From CAZIQY01 sp964541605 (GTDB taxonomy: Bacteria > Desulfobacterota > Syntrophia > Syntrophales > UBA2185), in contig CAZIQY010000058.1 of assembly GCA_964541605.1 (NCBI GenBank), forward strand, positions 1-17,146: DNA of 17,146 bases, given 5' to 3'. The notes beneath the pieces were generated by a model, which worked only from the letters and a program-made list of their open reading frames with translations, was not told the origin of the DNA and did not search any database. This document shows, piece by piece, positions 1 to 6,318 of this stretch (its first letter is position 1; each line of letters starts with the position of its first letter). Both the position numbers and the translations under genes were made by a program.

Positions 1-69
1 GCTCATGCCTTTGCCCGGCAGAGCGCCCGTCCCGCCGTCGAGGAAATGCAAAAGTATGTCTTCGCGTAG
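1..69 (+). CDS. C-terminal end of a thiamine-diphosphate dehydrogenase E1 alpha-type subunit (partial)
   Basis: An open frame enters from the left edge and ends at TAG 67-69. It encodes about 22 residues ending in ...VEEMQKYVFA. The ending resembles the closing residues of E1 alpha subunits (a Pro/Glu-rich turn, then a short helix with Tyr-Val). The following gene is an E1 beta subunit that starts inside this one with a 14-bp overlap, which is the usual alpha-beta order and coupling. Identity rests mainly on position, because too little sequence is visible for domain evidence. Confidence 0.6.
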   Translation, partial: AHAFARQSARPAVEEMQKYVFA

Positions 70-1036
70 AATGCTGTCGTACAGTCTCGCCGTCAACGAA
101 GCCTTCCACCAGATGATGGCCTCCGACCCGTCCGTCATGCTCATCGGCCAGGGGGTCAAAAGTCCGTGGTATGTGGGAAACACCGCCCAGGGGCTTTTGG
201 ACAGATTTGGGGAGGACCGGGTTGTCGACACGCCGGTTTCGGAAAACGCCATGACAGGCGCCGCCGTCGGGGCGGCCCTCGCGGGGATGAGACCCATTAT
301 CGTCCACCCGCGGATGGATTTCATGCTGTACGCCTTCGACCCCATCATCAACGAGGCGGCCAACTGGCATTACATGAGCGGCGGCAAGGCCTCCGTGCCG
401 GTAGTCATCTGGGGGATCATCAACCGGGGAGGAGAGCAGGCGGCGCAGCATTCGCAGGCGCTCCATGCCACGTTCGCCCATATTCCGGGACTGAAGGTGG
501 TCATGCCTGCGACGCCCTATGACGCGAAGGGCCTCATGGTTTCCGCCATCCGTGATCCCAACCCCGTCGTCTTCATCGACGACCGCTGGCTTTACCGGCT
601 CGAAGACGATGTCCCGGAAGACGTGTATAGCGTGGAAATCGGAAAGGGCGTCATCCGCAAACCGGGGAACGATGTGACCATCGTGGCCGTTTCCTGGATG
701 GCGCGTGAGGCGGAAAAGGCCCTCCCGCAACTGGAGGCCGAAGGAATCGACGCGGAGCTGATCGACCTGCGCAGCGTCAAGCCCCTCGATGCGGATCTCG
801 TGATTGCCTCCGTGAGAAAAACGGGACGCCTCGTTGTGGCCGACGGGGGCTGGCGGACCTGCGGCATCGCCGCGGAAGTGATGGCCCTGGTAGCAGAACA
901 CGCCTTTGCATCCCTCAAGGCGCCGGTCAAGCGGGTCACGCTGCCCGATTGCCCCGCTCCGGCAAGTGCCGCGCTGGAAGCGGCCTATTATCCGGGAGCG
1001 GAAGCCATCGTCGCCGCCGTTAAAGAAATATTTTAA
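56..1036 (+). CDS. E1 beta subunit of a thiamine-diphosphate-dependent 2-oxoacid dehydrogenase-like enzyme (transketolase-like)
   Basis: The protein has 326 residues, the usual length for E1 beta subunits. An N-terminal pyrimidine-binding domain (about 1-180) carries DTPVSENAMTGAAVGAAL with Glu63, the position that activates the thiamine-diphosphate aminopyrimidine in this family. It also carries HSQALHATFAHIPGLKVV followed by P-x-TPYDAKGL. The C-terminal transketolase-like domain (about 200-326) has VADGGWRTCGIAAEV and ends in VTLPDCPAP...AAVKEIF. The ATG at 56 is chosen over the one at 5 because family similarity begins there and it overlaps the alpha subunit stop by 14 bp; a GAGGA lies 11 bases upstream. 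E1 enzymes decarboxylate a 2-oxoacid and transfer the two-carbon unit. No lipoyl E2 or E3 gene is visible, and sugar aminotransferase and dehydratase genes follow. A role in modifying a nucleotide sugar is therefore plausible but inferred, and central 2-oxoacid metabolism is not excluded. Confidence 0.85.
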   Translation: MSSRRMLSYSLAVNEAFHQMMASDPSVMLIGQGVKSPWYVGNTAQGLLDRFGEDRVVDTPVSENAMTGAAVGAALAGMRPIIVHPRMDFMLYAFDPIINEAANWHYMSGGKASVPVVIWGIINRGGEQAAQHSQALHATFAHIPGLKVVMPATPYDAKGLMVSAIRDPNPVVFIDDRWLYRLEDDVPEDVYSVEIGKGVIRKPGNDVTIVAVSWMAREAEKALPQLEAEGIDAELIDLRSVKPLDADLVIASVRKTGRLVVADGGWRTCGIAAEVMALVAEHAFASLKAPVKRVTLPDCPAPASAALEAAYYPGAEAIVAAVKEIF

Positions 1037-1060
1037 TATGGGGAAATATTTATTTAAAGT

Positions 1061-1249
1061 GAGACCTCTGAATTTTAGTGAAAATTATATTCCTTGTCAT
1101 TCCCGCATCACCACTGTAATTCCCACACCCCTCTGTCATTCCCGTGTAAACGGGAATCCAGTGTTTTCAATGGCTTCCTGGATTCCCTCTTTCGAGAGAA
1201 TGACAGTAGAGCGAGGGAATGACAGAAAGGACAGATTTTCAAAGGTCTC
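1061..1249. mobile_element. MITE-like palindromic element, copy 1 (TIR GAGACCTTTGAA family)
   Basis: This element fills most of the 290-bp gap between the E1 beta and DegT genes. It begins GAGACCTCTGAA and ends TTCAAAGGTCTC, which are terminal inverted repeats with one mismatch in 12. Inside are GTCATTCCCG/CGGGAAT hairpins, for example ATTCCCGT-GTAA-ACGGGAAT. A second copy lies in opposite orientation at 7954-8101. Copy 1 is 41 bp longer because of two segments beside short direct repeats. No transposase is encoded, and no clear target duplication is seen. Confidence 0.75.
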
Positions 1250-1292
1250 TTTACGCATTAAGTGTTAAGTTTTAAGTCTGTAGAAATACGGA

Positions 1293-1298
1293 TATAAT
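1293..1298 (+). promoter_or_regulatory. Candidate -10 box upstream of the DegT aminotransferase gene
   Basis: A perfect TATAAT lies 28 bp before the ATG at 1327. The matching -35 position (TTTTAA, 17-bp spacing) is poor. No Shine-Dalgarno sequence precedes the ATG, so translation initiation here looks weak. The preceding repeat element may terminate read-through from the E1 genes, making a local promoter useful. This is a weak call. Confidence 0.3.
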
Positions 1299-1326
1299 AC
1301 CAATAGCCTCATTTAGATAATTACAT

Positions 1327-2547
1327 ATGAATAAAAAGATACGTTTTGTAGAACCGGCCAAAGTCTACCGGATGATCAAGGACGAACTGGACGCCGCCTA
1401 TTTCGATGTCATGACAAAGGGCGACCTCATCGACCGGGGTCAGTTGCGGCAGTTTGAAGAAAACCTGGCGGCCTTCGTGGGGACAAAATATGCCGTGGGG
1501 CTCAACAGCGGCTACGACGCGCTGCATATGTCGCTCCGGGCGGCAGGCATCGGTCCCGGCGACGAGGTCATCGTGCCGGCTCATACCTTCGTGGCGACGG
1601 CCTCGGCGGTGGTGAACGTGGGCGCACGGCCCGTCCTGGTGGATGTGGGGAATGATTTCAATATCGATTGCGACAGGGTCGAGGAAGCAATCAGGGATCA
1701 GGGATCGGCGATCAGGGCGATCATTCCGGTGCATCTCAGCGGCTACATGGCAGACATGGTCCGGATCATGGAAATCGCGGAGAAATACAACCTCGTGGTC
1801 ATTGAGGACGCCTGCCAGAGCCTCGGTGCGAGCATGGTGGATCAAAAGGCCGGAGTCAGGAGTCAGGAGTCAGAAGAGATCAGAAAAATGGCCGGCGCCT
1901 GGGGGCTCACGGGCTGCTGGAGTTTTTATCCCTTCAAGATCCTTGGCGGCTATGGCGACGGCGGCGCAATCACGACGAACGATGCCGACGTTGCGCTCTT
2001 TGCCCGAAGAATGCGCTACAACGGCGAGGACCGTGACACGGGCGAATACCACGGCCATGGGTTCACCTGCCTGCTGGACAACCTTCAGGCCGCCTTCCTG
2101 GACGTGAAGCTCCGCCATCTGCCGGCATGGATCATCCGTCGCAAGGAAACAGCCGAACGTTACCGGGCGGCCCTGTCGGACATTCCCGATCTCCTCCTTC
2201 CACACTACGACGATCCCCGCCGTGATCACGTGTATCAGAACTACACCGTCCGGGCGAAACAGGGGAACGAATTTTCCGAATGCCTGAAAAAAAACGGCGT
2301 CGAGGTGCTGACCCAGTTCCGCAAGCCCTACTACCGCCACGAAGCCCTCCTTCTCGAAGACCGCGGCTTCCCGGAGACGGAGGCCCTCAGCCGCGAGGTC
2401 TGCTCCCTGCCGATGAATGTGGAGATCGAAGACGACGAAATCGATTATGTGATAACGGTCGTGAGGAGATTCTACAATAAATTAGGAGTCAGGAGTCAGA
2501 ATTCAGGAGTATTGAATGAAGAGGGAACCCGCAAAAACATTTCATGA
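1327..2547 (+). CDS. DegT/DnrJ/EryC1/StrS-family PLP-dependent sugar aminotransferase, with repeat-derived insertions
   Basis: The protein has 406 residues. Family members of this kind transfer an amino group, usually from glutamate, to a keto sugar on a nucleotide carrier in the cytoplasm. Visible signatures are FVGTKYAVGLNSGYDALHMSLRA-type cofactor-site sequence near 50-72, DEVIVPAHTFVATASAV, VVIEDACQSLGAS (Asp161 for the PLP ring nitrogen, Gln164), and SFYPFKILGGYGDGGAI with Lys204 as the PLP lysine. Three places look foreign to the family: RDQGSA near 123-128, about 14 residues from Val177 to Gly190 (VRSQESEEIRKMAG), and a C-terminal extension after RRFYNKL that begins GVRSQNSG. All three are coded by short tandem repeats. 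The last 32 bp overlap the next gene. The active-site residues are intact, so the enzyme is probably functional. Confidence 0.9.
   Translation: MNKKIRFVEPAKVYRMIKDELDAAYFDVMTKGDLIDRGQLRQFEENLAAFVGTKYAVGLNSGYDALHMSLRAAGIGPGDEVIVPAHTFVATASAVVNVGARPVLVDVGNDFNIDCDRVEEAIRDQGSAIRAIIPVHLSGYMADMVRIMEIAEKYNLVVIEDACQSLGASMVDQKAGVRSQESEEIRKMAGAWGLTGCWSFYPFKILGGYGDGGAITTNDADVALFARRMRYNGEDRDTGEYHGHGFTCLLDNLQAAFLDVKLRHLPAWIIRRKETAERYRAALSDIPDLLLPHYDDPRRDHVYQNYTVRAKQGNEFSECLKKNGVEVLTQFRKPYYRHEALLLEDRGFPETEALSREVCSLPMNVEIEDDEIDYVITVVRRFYNKLGVRSQNSGVLNEEGTRKNIS
1690..1722 (+). repeat. Heptamer tandem repeat (ATCAGGG type) inside the DegT gene
   Basis: Four consecutive 7-bp units read ATCAGGG, ATCAGGG, ATCGGCG, ATCAGGG, followed by CGATC. 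They encode IRDQGSAIRAI in frame, where family members usually have a shorter linker between the helix ending EEAI and the strand RAIIPVHL. The expansion is therefore about three residues. Confidence 0.7.
1852..1873 (+). repeat. Heptamer tandem repeat (GGAGTCA type) inside the DegT gene
   Basis: Three tandem GGAGTCA units plus one base encode GVRSQES in frame. The same unit occurs around 2485-2510 at the end of this gene and, inverted, at 2869-2890. This marks an interspersed repeat family and not a chance local expansion. Confidence 0.8.
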
Positions 2548-2890
2548 TTTGATTGTTTGGCAAAAGGCTCATCAATTCGTACTATCGGTGTATAAAACTA
2601 CCAAGCACTTTCCGAAAGAAGAAATGTATGGCTTGACTTCCCAACTCAGACGAGCTGCTATATCAATACCGGCAAACATTGCAGAAGGGTTCAAAAAAAG
2701 GGGTAAACCTGATAAGTGTCGATTTATGAATATTGCACAGGGTTCTCTTGAGGAATGCCGCTATTACTTAATTCTCTCAAGAGATCTCGGTTATACTGAA
2801 ACAAACAGCCTAATGAGTCAAATAGAAGAGACAAGTAAACTGCTTAATGCCTATTCAACATCTATTCTGGCTCCTGACTCCTGAATTCTG
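2485..2890. mobile_element. Candidate small mobile unit: four-helix-bundle gene between inverted repeats
   Basis: CAGAATTCAGGAGT at 2497-2510 is repeated exactly in inverted form (ACTCCTGAATTCTG) at 2877-2890. On both sides the arms carry extra GGAGTCA-type units (2485-2496 and 2869-2876). The 2516-2884 gene lies between them. Its ribosome-binding site (AGGAG 2505-2509) is inside the left arm and its stop codon is inside the right arm. The enclosed gene is richer in A+T than its neighbours. No target duplication is recognised, and mobility is an inference. Confidence 0.5.
2516..2884 (+). CDS. Four-helix-bundle protein of the S23/IVP family
   Basis: This 122-residue protein matches the family once called 23S rRNA intervening-sequence protein. 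It has FHDLIVWQKAHQFVLSVYK near the start, then FPKEEMYGLTSQLRRAA, SIPANIAEGF and IAQGSLEECRYYLILSRDLGY. No enzymatic residues are evident. Members form a four-helix bundle pentamer, and their cellular role is unknown. Some are encoded in 23S rRNA insertions and relatives serve as accessory proteins of diversity-generating retroelements, but no reverse transcriptase or rRNA is seen here. AGGAG with 6-bp spacing supports the ATG at 2516. The gene overlaps the DegT gene by 32 bp and interrupts the sugar operon. Its last residues (LAPDS) are coded by the flanking repeat. Lower GC than neighbouring genes suggests acquisition. Confidence 0.85.
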   Translation: MKREPAKTFHDLIVWQKAHQFVLSVYKTTKHFPKEEMYGLTSQLRRAAISIPANIAEGFKKRGKPDKCRFMNIAQGSLEECRYYLILSRDLGYTETNSLMSQIEETSKLLNAYSTSILAPDS

Positions 2891-2915
2891 TATTCTTAAA
2901 AAAGGAATTTGATTT

Positions 2916-4082
2916 ATGTTAAAATTAAGCTCCCGCCATGCTTTGGTCATGCAATCCGAAATCCGGAACATGTCCATCGAATGCGACCGGGTGGGGGGGA
3001 TCAACCTTTCTCAGGGCGTTTGCGACACGGAAGTGCCCATCGAGGTGCGCCGGGGCGCGCAGGAAGCCATCGACCGGGGGATCAACACCTACACGCGCTA
3101 CGACGGTTTGCCGGAATTGCGTCAGGCCATCGCCGACAAGCAGCGGCGCTTCACGGGCATGGCGGTCAACCCTGAAGGCGAGGTCGTAGTCAGCGACGGG
3201 GCAACGGGCGCCCTGTACTGCGCCTGCCTTGCCCTCCTGAATCCCGGCGACGAGGTCATCGTTTTCGAACCCTATTACGGGTATCACATAAGCACCCTCG
3301 CTGCAGCGGGAGCGGTCCCCGTCTACGTCCGCATGGAGCCTCCCGACTGGAGCTTTTCCCGCGACGCTCTCGAACGGGCGCGGACACCCCGCACCCGGGG
3401 AATCATCGTCAACACGCCGGCGAATCCGTCGGGCAAGGTATTCACCCGTCCGGAACTGGAAATCGTCGCGCAATTTGCCGAGAAATTCGATCTTTTTGTT
3501 TTCACCGACGAAATCTACGAACATTTTCTCTACGACGGCCACCGGCACATCGCCCCGGCGACCCTTCCCGGCATGGCGGAACGAACCATCACCATCTCCG
3601 GTTTATCCAAGACCTTCAGCATCACCGGCTGGCGCATCGGCTATTGCCTCTGCGATGAAAAATGGGCGAAAGTCATCGGGTATTTCAACGATCTGATTTA
3701 CGTATGCGCGCCTGCGCCCCTGCAGATGGGGGTGGCGGAGGGGCTGAATGCCCTCGGCGATGAATATTACGACGGCCTCTCCCGGATGTACACGGCAAAA
3801 AGGGACAGAATTTGCGACGCCCTGACAAAAGCGGGGCTGATTCCATACATTCCCCAGGGCGCCTATTACGTCCTTGCGGATATATCGAGGCTTCCGGGAG
3901 AAAACAGCAAACAGCGGGCCATGTATCTCCTCCGGAAAACCGGGGTGGCCTGCGTGCCGGGCATGGCGTTTTATCACGACAACAGCGGAGAGTCCCTCGC
4001 CCGCTTCTGTTTCGCCAAGGAAGACGCCATTCTCGAAGAAGCCTGCCAAAAAATAGGGGGACAGCGCCCCTATTTTTTATGA
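2916..4082 (+). CDS. Class I/II PLP-dependent aminotransferase (aspartate-aminotransferase fold)
   Basis: The protein has 388 residues, the normal length for the family. Signatures in order are GINTYTRYDGLPELRQAIA (50s-70s), DGATGAL (cofactor phosphate site), NTPANPSGKVFTRPEL (Asn170), FTDEIYE (Asp198, Tyr201) and SGLSKTFSITGWRIGY with Lys232 as the PLP lysine. A carboxylate-binding Arg is likely in the late ARFCFAKED. It would interconvert an amino acid and its 2-oxoacid, and the substrate is not evident. AAAGGA about 9 bp before the ATG at 2916 supports the start. It lies between the sugar aminotransferase and dehydratase genes and probably shares their transcript. The final residues (KIGGQRPYFL) are coded by a palindromic repeat at 4048-4078, so the native C-terminus was probably about ten residues shorter. 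Confidence 0.9.
   Translation: MLKLSSRHALVMQSEIRNMSIECDRVGGINLSQGVCDTEVPIEVRRGAQEAIDRGINTYTRYDGLPELRQAIADKQRRFTGMAVNPEGEVVVSDGATGALYCACLALLNPGDEVIVFEPYYGYHISTLAAAGAVPVYVRMEPPDWSFSRDALERARTPRTRGIIVNTPANPSGKVFTRPELEIVAQFAEKFDLFVFTDEIYEHFLYDGHRHIAPATLPGMAERTITISGLSKTFSITGWRIGYCLCDEKWAKVIGYFNDLIYVCAPAPLQMGVAEGLNALGDEYYDGLSRMYTAKRDRICDALTKAGLIPYIPQGAYYVLADISRLPGENSKQRAMYLLRKTGVACVPGMAFYHDNSGESLARFCFAKEDAILEEACQKIGGQRPYFL
4048..4078. repeat. IGALSPYF palindromic repeat R1 (terminator-like)
   Basis: There is a perfect 12-bp stem, AAAAAATAGGGG (4048-4059) and CCCCTATTTTTT (4067-4078), with loop GACAGCG. The T-run makes it terminator-like in both directions. It codes the last residues of the class I aminotransferase. 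Confidence 0.85.
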
Positions 4083-4091
4083 GGCGGGTGG

Positions 4092-4116
4092 AAATAGGGG
4101 CGCTGTCCCCCTATTT
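4092..4116. repeat. IGALSPYF palindromic repeat R2
   Basis: AAATAGGGG and CCCCTATTT enclose loop CGCTGTC, so this copy is in the opposite orientation to R1. The pair is separated by 13 bp, which resembles the paired REP arrangements (BIMEs) of other bacteria. It lies between the aminotransferase stop and the dehydratase start. Confidence 0.85.
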
Positions 4117-4174
4117 TATCCCAGTTAAAGCGTATGAAACACCAGCTTAAAAATCGGCATTTTTACCTGATGAT

Positions 4175-4274
4175 NNNNNNNNNNNNNNNNNNNNNNNNNN
4201 NNNNNNNNNNNNNNNNNNNNNNNNNNNNNNNNNNNNNNNNNNNNNNNNNNNNNNNNNNNNNNNNNNNNNNNNNN
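4175..4274. other. Scaffold gap of 100 N, probably not real
   Basis: The 55 bases before the gap (4120-4174) are identical to the 55 bases after it (4275-4329). Both contain the start of the dehydratase gene. This is what two contigs sharing an end of k-mer length look like when joined by a default gap. The true sequence probably contains one copy and no gap, placing the dehydratase start about 51 bp after the aminotransferase stop. A genuine local duplication cannot be excluded. Confidence 0.85.
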
Positions 4275-4288
4275 CCCAGTTAAAGCGT

Positions 4289-6202
4289 ATGAAACACCAG
4301 CTTAAAAATCGGCATTTTTACCTGATGATAGCCAGCGATGTGGTGCTTTTTTCCCTCGCCCATTTCATGGCGTACCTCATCCGTTTCGAATTTGCACCCA
4401 ATCAGACGGAGCTCTGGCAGTTCATGGTGGTCCTTCCGTGGCTTATCCCCACAAAACTTGCCGTATTTTTCCTTTTCGGCCTGTACCGCGGCATGTGGCG
4501 CTACACCAGCGTCCGGGATTTCTGGCGTCTGGCGGAAGCGTGCATCGTATCCATGCTCTTGATCATGGCCGTGATCCTGTTTGTGTACCGTTTTCAAGAG
4601 TTTTCCCGCGCCGTCTATGTACTGGATGCGGGATTTACGTTTCTTCTGGCGGGAGGACTCCGGATGGGCATCCGTACACATTTCGCTGCCAAGGAGCGAG
4701 AGCAGGCCGATCTCAACGGCGCCGCCTATCCGAAGCACCGTAAAAGGGTGCTCATCATCGGTGCCGGCGCCGCCGGCGAAAAAATACTGCGGGAAATATT
4801 CGATAATTACCAGATTCACTATGAGGTGGCGGGATTCATCGATGACGATCCCGACAAAATGGGGCGGACGATTCACGGCGTGCCTATTCTGGGTTCCGTG
4901 GAGAGGCTCCCTGATATCGTCGAGAAAGAGAATATTGAGGAGGCGCTGATCGCCATCCCCTCCGCCGGCGGCGAACAGATGCGGCGTATCGTAAATATCT
5001 GCAAGGGCTGCAACGTCTTCTATAAAACACTGCCCGGAATCGGAGAGATCATCGACGGCCGGGTGAGCGTCAAGGTGCTTCGCGACGTGCGGTACGAGGA
5101 TTTGCTGGGACGCCCCCCCGTTCACCTCGATATCACGGGTATCACGGACTACATCAGCGGCCGCGTCATTCTCATCACCGGATGCGGCGGCTCCATCGGT
5201 TCCGAGCTGTGCCGCCAGGTGATCAAATTCCAGCCCCGCACCCTCATATTGCTGGACGCGAGCGAGGCCAATCTGTATCTCATTCAGATGGAGCTTCAGC
5301 ACGAGATCCGCTTCGCGAATTTCCATGCCGCCCTGGGCCACGTGCAGGACAGGCCTCTCATGCAGTCAATTTTCCGGAAATTCCGGCCCCAGGTCGTCTT
5401 TCATGCCGCTGCGTACAAGCATGTGCCGATCCTGGAGAAAAATCCCTGGAAGGCCGTCGATAACAATATTCTTGGAAGTCAGGTCGTTATGGAGATCGCT
5501 GTCGAGCATAATGTGGAGCGGTTCGTGCTTGTATCGACGGACAAGGCCGTGCGGCCTACCAACGTCATGGGGGCGAGCAAGCGGGTGACCGAGCTTCTGC
5601 TGCAGCGCCTGCAGGGAAACGGCACGCGGTTCATGGCCGTCCGTTTCGGCAATGTCGTCGGTTCTTCGGGATCCGTCATTCCCCTGTTCCGGCGGCAGAT
5701 CGAACAGGGAGGCCCCGTCACCGTGACCCATCCGGAGGTCAACCGATATTTCATGACCATACCCGAAGCAGCCCAGTTGATCATCCAGGCAGGTGCCATG
5801 GGCGAAGGCGGCGAGATATTCATTTTGGAAATGGGCACCCCGGTCCGGATTCTGGATATGGCGAGAGACCTGATCCGCCTTTCCGGCAAGGAGCCTGACA
5901 AGGATATCAAAATTGTCTTTACCGGGTTGCGCGAAGGGGAAAAGCTCTATGAAGAACTCATCACCGTGGGAGAGGATATTGTGCCGACGAAGCATGAAAA
6001 AATACTGGTGCTCCGGACAAATGGCGGCGATAATCTAGAGTTGAAAGGCCCCGCGACGCCTGACGAATGGCTGAACTTCGGATTGAGCAGGCTCTACGAT
6101 GCAGCGGCCCGGCATGACGCCTCCGCCATAAAAAAAATACTCGAGGAGGTCGTCCCCGAGTACACACCCCAGAATGCCGAGAGCATCCTGGGGGAATATT
6201 AA
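4289..6202 (+). CDS. Membrane-bound nucleotide-sugar 4,6-dehydratase/epimerase (PglF/CapD/WbpM type)
   Basis: The protein has 637 residues, typical of the full-length membrane form. Four hydrophobic helices lie near 11-31, 46-66, 83-101 and 109-127. A first Rossmann-like domain follows (IIGAGAAGEKI near 156-166), and then the catalytic extended SDR domain with ITGCGGSIGSE (296-306) for NAD(P) binding. The active-site segment STDKAVRPTNVMGASKR has Met427-x3-Lys431 in place of the common Tyr-x3-Lys, which is diagnostic for this subfamily. Relatives convert UDP-GlcNAc to a 4-keto-6-deoxy sugar, the substrate of DegT-type aminotransferases such as the one encoded at 1327. The ATG at 4289 follows a weak TAAAG. 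The same start is duplicated at 4134 before the scaffold gap. The N-terminal domains place the enzyme at the cytoplasmic face of the inner membrane. Confidence 0.92.
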   Translation: MKHQLKNRHFYLMIASDVVLFSLAHFMAYLIRFEFAPNQTELWQFMVVLPWLIPTKLAVFFLFGLYRGMWRYTSVRDFWRLAEACIVSMLLIMAVILFVYRFQEFSRAVYVLDAGFTFLLAGGLRMGIRTHFAAKEREQADLNGAAYPKHRKRVLIIGAGAAGEKILREIFDNYQIHYEVAGFIDDDPDKMGRTIHGVPILGSVERLPDIVEKENIEEALIAIPSAGGEQMRRIVNICKGCNVFYKTLPGIGEIIDGRVSVKVLRDVRYEDLLGRPPVHLDITGITDYISGRVILITGCGGSIGSELCRQVIKFQPRTLILLDASEANLYLIQMELQHEIRFANFHAALGHVQDRPLMQSIFRKFRPQVVFHAAAYKHVPILEKNPWKAVDNNILGSQVVMEIAVEHNVERFVLVSTDKAVRPTNVMGASKRVTELLLQRLQGNGTRFMAVRFGNVVGSSGSVIPLFRRQIEQGGPVTVTHPEVNRYFMTIPEAAQLIIQAGAMGEGGEIFILEMGTPVRILDMARDLIRLSGKEPDKDIKIVFTGLREGEKLYEELITVGEDIVPTKHEKILVLRTNGGDNLELKGPATPDEWLNFGLSRLYDAAARHDASAIKKILEEVVPEYTPQNAESILGEY

Positions 6203-6224
6203 TTATCTATAAACCAACCATTTT

Positions 6225-6295
6225 GTCATTCCTGCGAAAGCAGGAATCTAGTATTATCAAATACTCTCTGGATTCCCGCCTGCGCGGGAATGACA
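6225..6295. repeat. Cloverleaf palindromic repeat (GTCATTCC...GGAATGAC) between convergent genes
   Basis: The ends GTCATTCC and GGAATGAC pair with each other. Inside are three hairpins: ATTCCTGC-GAAA-GCAGGAAT (6228-6247), AGTATT-ATCA-AATACT (6250-6265) and ATTCCCGC-CTGC-GCGGGAAT (6272-6291). It is related to the core of the elements at 1061-1249 and 7954-8101. TTTTTCAAAAGTCTT to its right is a degenerate version of their terminal repeat. It lies between the ends of two convergent transcription units and may act as a two-way terminator. Confidence 0.75.
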
Positions 6296-6318
6296 GGAAG
6301 TGTAGTTTTTCAAAAGTC

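Noticed and set aside
906..1268. Possible small gene after the E1 beta gene
   Set aside because: Its second half is translation of the palindromic element at 1061-1249 and its first half overlaps the end of E1 beta in another frame.
1852..1873. CRISPR-like short repeat array
   Set aside because: Units are 7 bp, directly adjacent without spacers, and lie inside a coding frame.
4280..5341. Long minus-strand open frame of 353 codons
   Set aside because: It is the reverse of the dehydratase coding region, has no recognisable domain, and the sense frame is a full, well-conserved protein.
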